From: JACQFZ01 sp045810625
GTDB lineage: Bacteria > Pseudomonadota > Gammaproteobacteria > Acidiferrobacterales > Sulfurifustaceae
Assembly (NCBI GenBank): GCA_045810625.1
Contig: JBJMVQ010000040.1
Coordinates: 1 to 64,000, forward strand
DNA: 64,000 bases
Direction of reading: 5' to 3'
Under the pieces are notes generated by a model that was given only the letters and a program-made list of their open reading frames with translations, was not told where the DNA came from and ran no database searches. The translations under genes were made by a program, and so were the position numbers. Of this stretch, positions 60,789 through 64,000 are shown piece after piece (position 1 is the stretch's first letter; every line of letters begins with the position of its first letter).

Positions 60789-61846
60789 GGCCGCGCGAAA
60801 TCGAAAACGCCGCTCAACTGGCAGCTCATCAGCGCCGGTGAAAAACGTTCGAACGCGTCCAGGCAGGAGCGCTCCCACAACAGCCAGCGCGGGATGGTCA
60901 GCGCCGGATAGGCCCGGTCGCGATGCCGGCACGACGTATAAGCGCAGCGGTAACCGGCCGCGGCCACCGTGCGCACGACGCTCGCATTGAAGTCGCCGCC
61001 CGGATAGGCGAAGTGCTCGACCCGCGTGTTGAGCTTTTGCTCGATGGCCGCGCGCGAGCCATTGGTCTCGGCGACGACGCTCTGCCAGCTCTCGCGGGTG
61101 AGGCGCGCGTGCGTGCGCGTGTGCGACCCGATGGTGAATCCCGCGCGCACCATGCGCGCGAGCATGTCCCAACTCAGCGCGCGCAACTCTTCGCGCATAA
61201 GCGGCGACAGCGCGGCGTCGGCCCGCAGCGCGCGCGCGAGTTGGTGAATTTGCGCCTGCGACAGCGTCTCGAGCAGCGCCGCCGCCAGCCGCGCCGGATC
61301 GGCGGCGGCGCGGCGCAGCGCGTCGAGCACGGGCGCGGCAAGCGCGAGACCGGTCAGCCGCTCGAGCACGCGCCGAGCGCCGCGCGATTGTGCGTACATG
61401 CTCGAGAGCAGCAGATGAAGCTCGTCGTGATTTTGCAGCCGCGCGGTCCCGACGAGGTCGGTCACGACGAACACCGCCGCCGGTATGCCCTTGCGCGCGA
61501 GCACGGGAAAGCCGTGGTGGTACAGGTCGGCATAGCCGTCATCGAAGGTGATCGCGACCGCCGGGCGCTCGAAGCGCCGTGCGCCCTCGGCCCACGCCGC
61601 CACGTCCGCGAGCGTGACAAAGGCGAAGCGGCGCCCGAGCCAATCGAGATGCCGCTCGAACGTGCGTGCGCTGATCAGCATCGGCGCGAGCGTTCGCCGC
61701 GCGTGCGCGCGGAAATCGTCCACCACCCGGTGATAGCCGATGACGATCGGCGCGTTCTTCGCGCCGGCGCGCGCCGCGAGCAAGCGCTCCGCGCCGCTCC
61801 AGTGCAGCGCCGCCGCGACCCCGGTCTTGGCCAATTTACGCAACAT
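60764..61846 (-). CDS. Polysaccharide deacetylase (NodB fold), second copy
   Basis: 360 residues. APIVIGYHRVVDD, VAITFDDGYADLYHHGFPVL (motif 1), FTIGSHTRTHARLT (motif 2, His-x3-His) and FAYPGGDFNASVVRTV (motif 3) are complete. An inserted helical region of about 90 residues (LEALSQAQIHQLARAL-type) separates motifs 1 and 2. Coupled by an 11-nt overlap to the FemAB-like gene and by overlap to the flippase. Confidence 0.92.
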   Translation of the reverse strand: MLRKLAKTGVAAALHWSGAERLLAARAGAKNAPIVIGYHRVVDDFRAHARRTLAPMLISARTFERHLDWLGRRFAFVTLADVAAWAEGARRFERPAVAITFDDGYADLYHHGFPVLARKGIPAAVFVVTDLVGTARLQNHDELHLLLSSMYAQSRGARRVLERLTGLALAAPVLDALRRAAADPARLAAALLETLSQAQIHQLARALRADAALSPLMREELRALSWDMLARMVRAGFTIGSHTRTHARLTRESWQSVVAETNGSRAAIEQKLNTRVEHFAYPGGDFNASVVRTVAAAGYRCAYTSCRHRDRAYPALTIPRWLLWERSCLDAFERFSPALMSCQLSGVFDFARPCKQAHAS

Positions 61847-63173
61847 CGCGCGCGGTGGCGGACTCGGTAATGCGCGCCGCGGCCGCGGGCGCGCCGAACC
61901 ACCTTTTGATGCTGCCGCGGAAGTTCATCGCCCGGCGATAAAACGCGCCGCGCGCGGACGGCGGATACAGCTCGAAGCGCCGCAGCTCGCGGCTCTGCCG
62001 CGCCCAGAGAAATTTGTACTGCTCGTCACCGTGCAGGAAGTCATAAAGCGCCACCCCTTCCTCGATGGCGCTCTTGATGGCGAGCCCCATGATGACGAGC
62101 CCGACGCTGTACTTGTTGAAATCGGGATCGAAGCCCGACTGATAAAAGTAAAAGACGCGGTTGTAGTTGAAGCCGTACAAAGCGGCCGCCGGTTGGCCGT
62201 CGAGCCGCAGCACGTACAGCCGCAGCCACCCGCGGCGCAGTGCCGCCGCGCTCAGCTCCTCATGAAACGCCAGCAGCCCGGGCTCGTGGAATGCATCGGC
62301 GTCGGCGCGCCCGCGCCAGCGCTTGCGGTGCAGCGCGATCAGCAGCCGCATCGCCTCGCGCCGCTCGGCTTCGGAATCCGCCCGCTCGAAGCGCACGTCG
62401 AACTGCTTGCTCAAGTTCCGCAGCCTGCGCCGGAAATTGTAACGATGCGCCGCGCCGAGGCTGTCGAGATACGATTCCCACGATTGCCCGGTCAAGTCGA
62501 TGTAGGGACAGAGATCCGTGGTCCGGCAGAACGAAGGCCAGCCGTGGCGCGCGAGCGCCGCGGCGAGATCGGCCACGCGCGCGTCGCGCCCGACCTGCGC
62601 CAACTCCAGCATGCGCTTGTGCCCGGCGAGGCATTGCGCGAGCCGTGTCACCGCCGCGTGCTCGTCGTCCCGGTGAATCAGCACGTCCAAGTAATCCGAG
62701 CCGACGCTGCCGGCGCCAAGAAATTCCAGGACCGGAAACGGCACGAGCCGCCGCATCCGGCTCGGCCGCAGCGCGAGCGGCGCGATCGCCACAAGCCGGG
62801 CGCCGCGGCGCACGGTGACGATTTCGAGCTGCCGATCCTCGCGCAGATGTTTCCACCAGGTGTACAACCACTCCCAAGTGAGGAACAGCCCGTCGGCGCG
62901 GCTCGCTTGGAGCAGCTCGTTCCATTCCGTTTGGAGCGCGGCAAAGCCGGCGGCGTTGTCGATTTTCTCCACCGCGAGCGCTGCGTCATCGGCCGCAACG
63001 CGCATAGCGTCGGCGCCGGCCGATCGAGCGAGCGCGTTCGGCGTCGGCGTACCGTGTGCCGCGCTTTCCCGCCGGAGCGGCAGCGCCTTGTGCGAAACCG
63101 CGACGGCAGTACGTGCACCACTCGCCGCATCGCCGGCGTGCAGCGGATCGCGTAGGGAATCGGATTCAGACAT
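61836..63173 (-). CDS. FemAB/GNAT-type acyltransferase (BcsL/CelD-like)
   Basis: 445 residues. The N-terminal 60 residues are low-complexity; then WNELLQASRADGLFLTWEWLYTWWKHL and LRLYVLRLDGQPAAALYGFNYNRVFYFYQSGFDPDF are the paired GNAT halves of FemAB-related polysaccharide proteins, with GVALYDFLHGDEQYKFLWA near the end. Such proteins occur in exosortase-A and cellulose clusters and probably transfer an acyl or amino-acyl group to the polymer or its lipid carrier. Confidence 0.88.
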   Translation of the reverse strand: MSESDSLRDPLHAGDAASGARTAVAVSHKALPLRRESAAHGTPTPNALARSAGADAMRVAADDAALAVEKIDNAAGFAALQTEWNELLQASRADGLFLTWEWLYTWWKHLREDRQLEIVTVRRGARLVAIAPLALRPSRMRRLVPFPVLEFLGAGSVGSDYLDVLIHRDDEHAAVTRLAQCLAGHKRMLELAQVGRDARVADLAAALARHGWPSFCRTTDLCPYIDLTGQSWESYLDSLGAAHRYNFRRRLRNLSKQFDVRFERADSEAERREAMRLLIALHRKRWRGRADADAFHEPGLLAFHEELSAAALRRGWLRLYVLRLDGQPAAALYGFNYNRVFYFYQSGFDPDFNKYSVGLVIMGLAIKSAIEEGVALYDFLHGDEQYKFLWARQSRELRRFELYPPSARGAFYRRAMNFRGSIKRWFGAPAAAARITESATARDVA

Positions 63174-63205
63174 CGATCAGCGCAACGTTTGCGGATGACG
63201 GCGTG

Positions 63206-64000
63206 TCAGTAGCCCAAAAGGAAACTGATCCACCACTCGCCTTCCAGGCGCGTCAGGAACGCATCGCCGCGGTGGATGGCGTGGAGCAACTCGGCATGCG
63301 GCGAATGAACCAAAATCCAGGAACCGCCGTCGTGATGGAACAGGCAGTCTTTGCGTGCATAGGCGTGAAACAACGCCGGATCCACTTGGCCCGACAGCGC
63401 GACGACGCCGCGGCGGGCGGCATCGTCGAAAAGATGATCGAGCACTTCCTCGGCGCAACCGTCTTTCGCGCCCAGCTGTACGACGGCGCCGATACCGCGG
63501 CTATCGCCGTGGTACAGGTACCAGCCGATCGTCTCCCGGCGGGTGTTGCGCACGAGCGCTTTGTGCAACGCGCCGGGTCCGCATTTTTGCGCGAGCGCCT
63601 GCAACAGCCAGTCGAGCGAACGCTCGTCGTATACCGGCTGCAACGCACGCTTGCCCGCGATGGCGCCGATGGCGTCGCGCAGCGACGCCGCGTCGAGCTC
63701 GGCGCGCGCGCCGCCCGGCGCGGCCAGGCGGAACAATCGCGGCGCCACCCGCGCCGCCGCCGCATCGGTCAGCCGGCACAGCGGCCGCAACGCTGCCGCC
63801 GCGGCCGCCGGCAGGCCGCGTTTGCGCAGGAACGACAGCGCATAGCGGGCCGGCCGCAACGGGCGCGTCCAGCAGAGGCTGTAAAGGAGGGACACGCTGC
63901 CGCCGGCCGCTTCCAATATTTTCCGCGACGCATTGCTGCCCTCGGCGATTGAAAGCTGTTGCGGCCCGGCGAGGAATTGTTTCGCGAGCGCGAGCGCCGC
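63206..64000 (-). CDS. GNAT-family protein, 5' end outside window
   Basis: The frame runs to the right edge, 264 residues seen. The part nearest the edge (AKQFLAGPQQLSIAEGSNAS, then RKILEAAGGSVSLLYSLCWT, RPLRPARYALSFLRKRG) is typical of GNAT-type proteins in exosortase-A clusters, followed by a second GNAT-like half (ETIGWYLYHGDSRGIGAVVQ, then LGAKDGCAEEVLDHLFDDAA). 32 bases upstream of the FemAB-like gene and probably the same transcript. Confidence 0.7.
   Translation of the reverse strand, partial: AALALAKQFLAGPQQLSIAEGSNASRKILEAAGGSVSLLYSLCWTRPLRPARYALSFLRKRGLPAAAAAALRPLCRLTDAAAARVAPRLFRLAAPGGARAELDAASLRDAIGAIAGKRALQPVYDERSLDWLLQALAQKCGPGALHKALVRNTRRETIGWYLYHGDSRGIGAVVQLGAKDGCAEEVLDHLFDDAARRGVVALSGQVDPALFHAYARKDCLFHHDGGSWILVHSPHAELLHAIHRGDAFLTRLEGEWWISFLLGY

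Overview
The window is high-G+C proteobacterial DNA, most like Betaproteobacteria/Burkholderiales or related Gammaproteobacteria. This placement is inferred from gene content; no rRNA or complete tRNA is present to settle it. Genes are dense, with many 4-nt ATGA/GTGA overlaps. Roughly 23.2-38.7 kb has visibly lower G+C, wider gaps, remnants and direct repeats, and reads as an accessory region.

Region 1 (1-16.4 kb) is a tetrahydromethanopterin (H4MPT)/methanofuran C1 cluster of the kind used by methylotrophs for formaldehyde oxidation or detoxification. Enzymes: Fae (formaldehyde to methylene-H4MPT), MtdB (to methenyl), Mch (to formyl) and FhcBADC (formyl transfer and release as formate). Cofactor-synthesis genes are interleaved: an amino-acid-kinase-like protein cut by the left edge, a hydantoinase/ASKHA-fold protein, three ATP-grasp ligases, a HisA-like TIM barrel, a CitG-like protein, the GHMP-type RFAP synthase (MptG), a pterin dehydratase-like protein and FolK. 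No methanol dehydrogenase or PQQ genes are in view, so the formaldehyde source is unknown.

Region 2 (16.5-23.2 kb) holds a secreted EF-hand protein, cytochrome b561, a YVTN beta-propeller, a TonB-dependent receptor, an MFS permease and an ETHE1/glyoxalase-II-like metallo-beta-lactamase.

Region 3 (23.2-41.5 kb) is mixed: glutamate racemase, a P450, trehalose synthesis (a membrane-sensor/OtsA fusion, two OtsB-type phosphatases and a GH15 remnant), an outer-membrane barrel protein, and an MFS/LysR pair flanked by 39-bp direct repeats that match the 3' part of tRNA-Lys. It ends with a 2-haloacid dehalogenase, a c-type cytochrome and a Calx-beta surface protein.

Region 4 (41.5-64 kb, all minus strand) is an exopolysaccharide cluster resembling those that accompany exosortase-A (PEP-CTERM) systems, although no exosortase is in view. 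It has two asparagine-synthase-type amidotransferases, three glycosyltransferases, an AlgD-like GDP-mannose 6-dehydrogenase, two polysaccharide deacetylases, a formyltransferase-fold protein, GNAT/FemAB acyltransferases, a flippase, a heparinase-type lyase, a beta-helix protein and a secreted Ig-like protein. A family of intergenic palindromic repeats (core like CCTTCGACAGGCTCAGGACG) divides the cluster into modules. One pair of copies flanks a stub of a glycosyltransferase gene, direct evidence of repeat-linked rearrangement.
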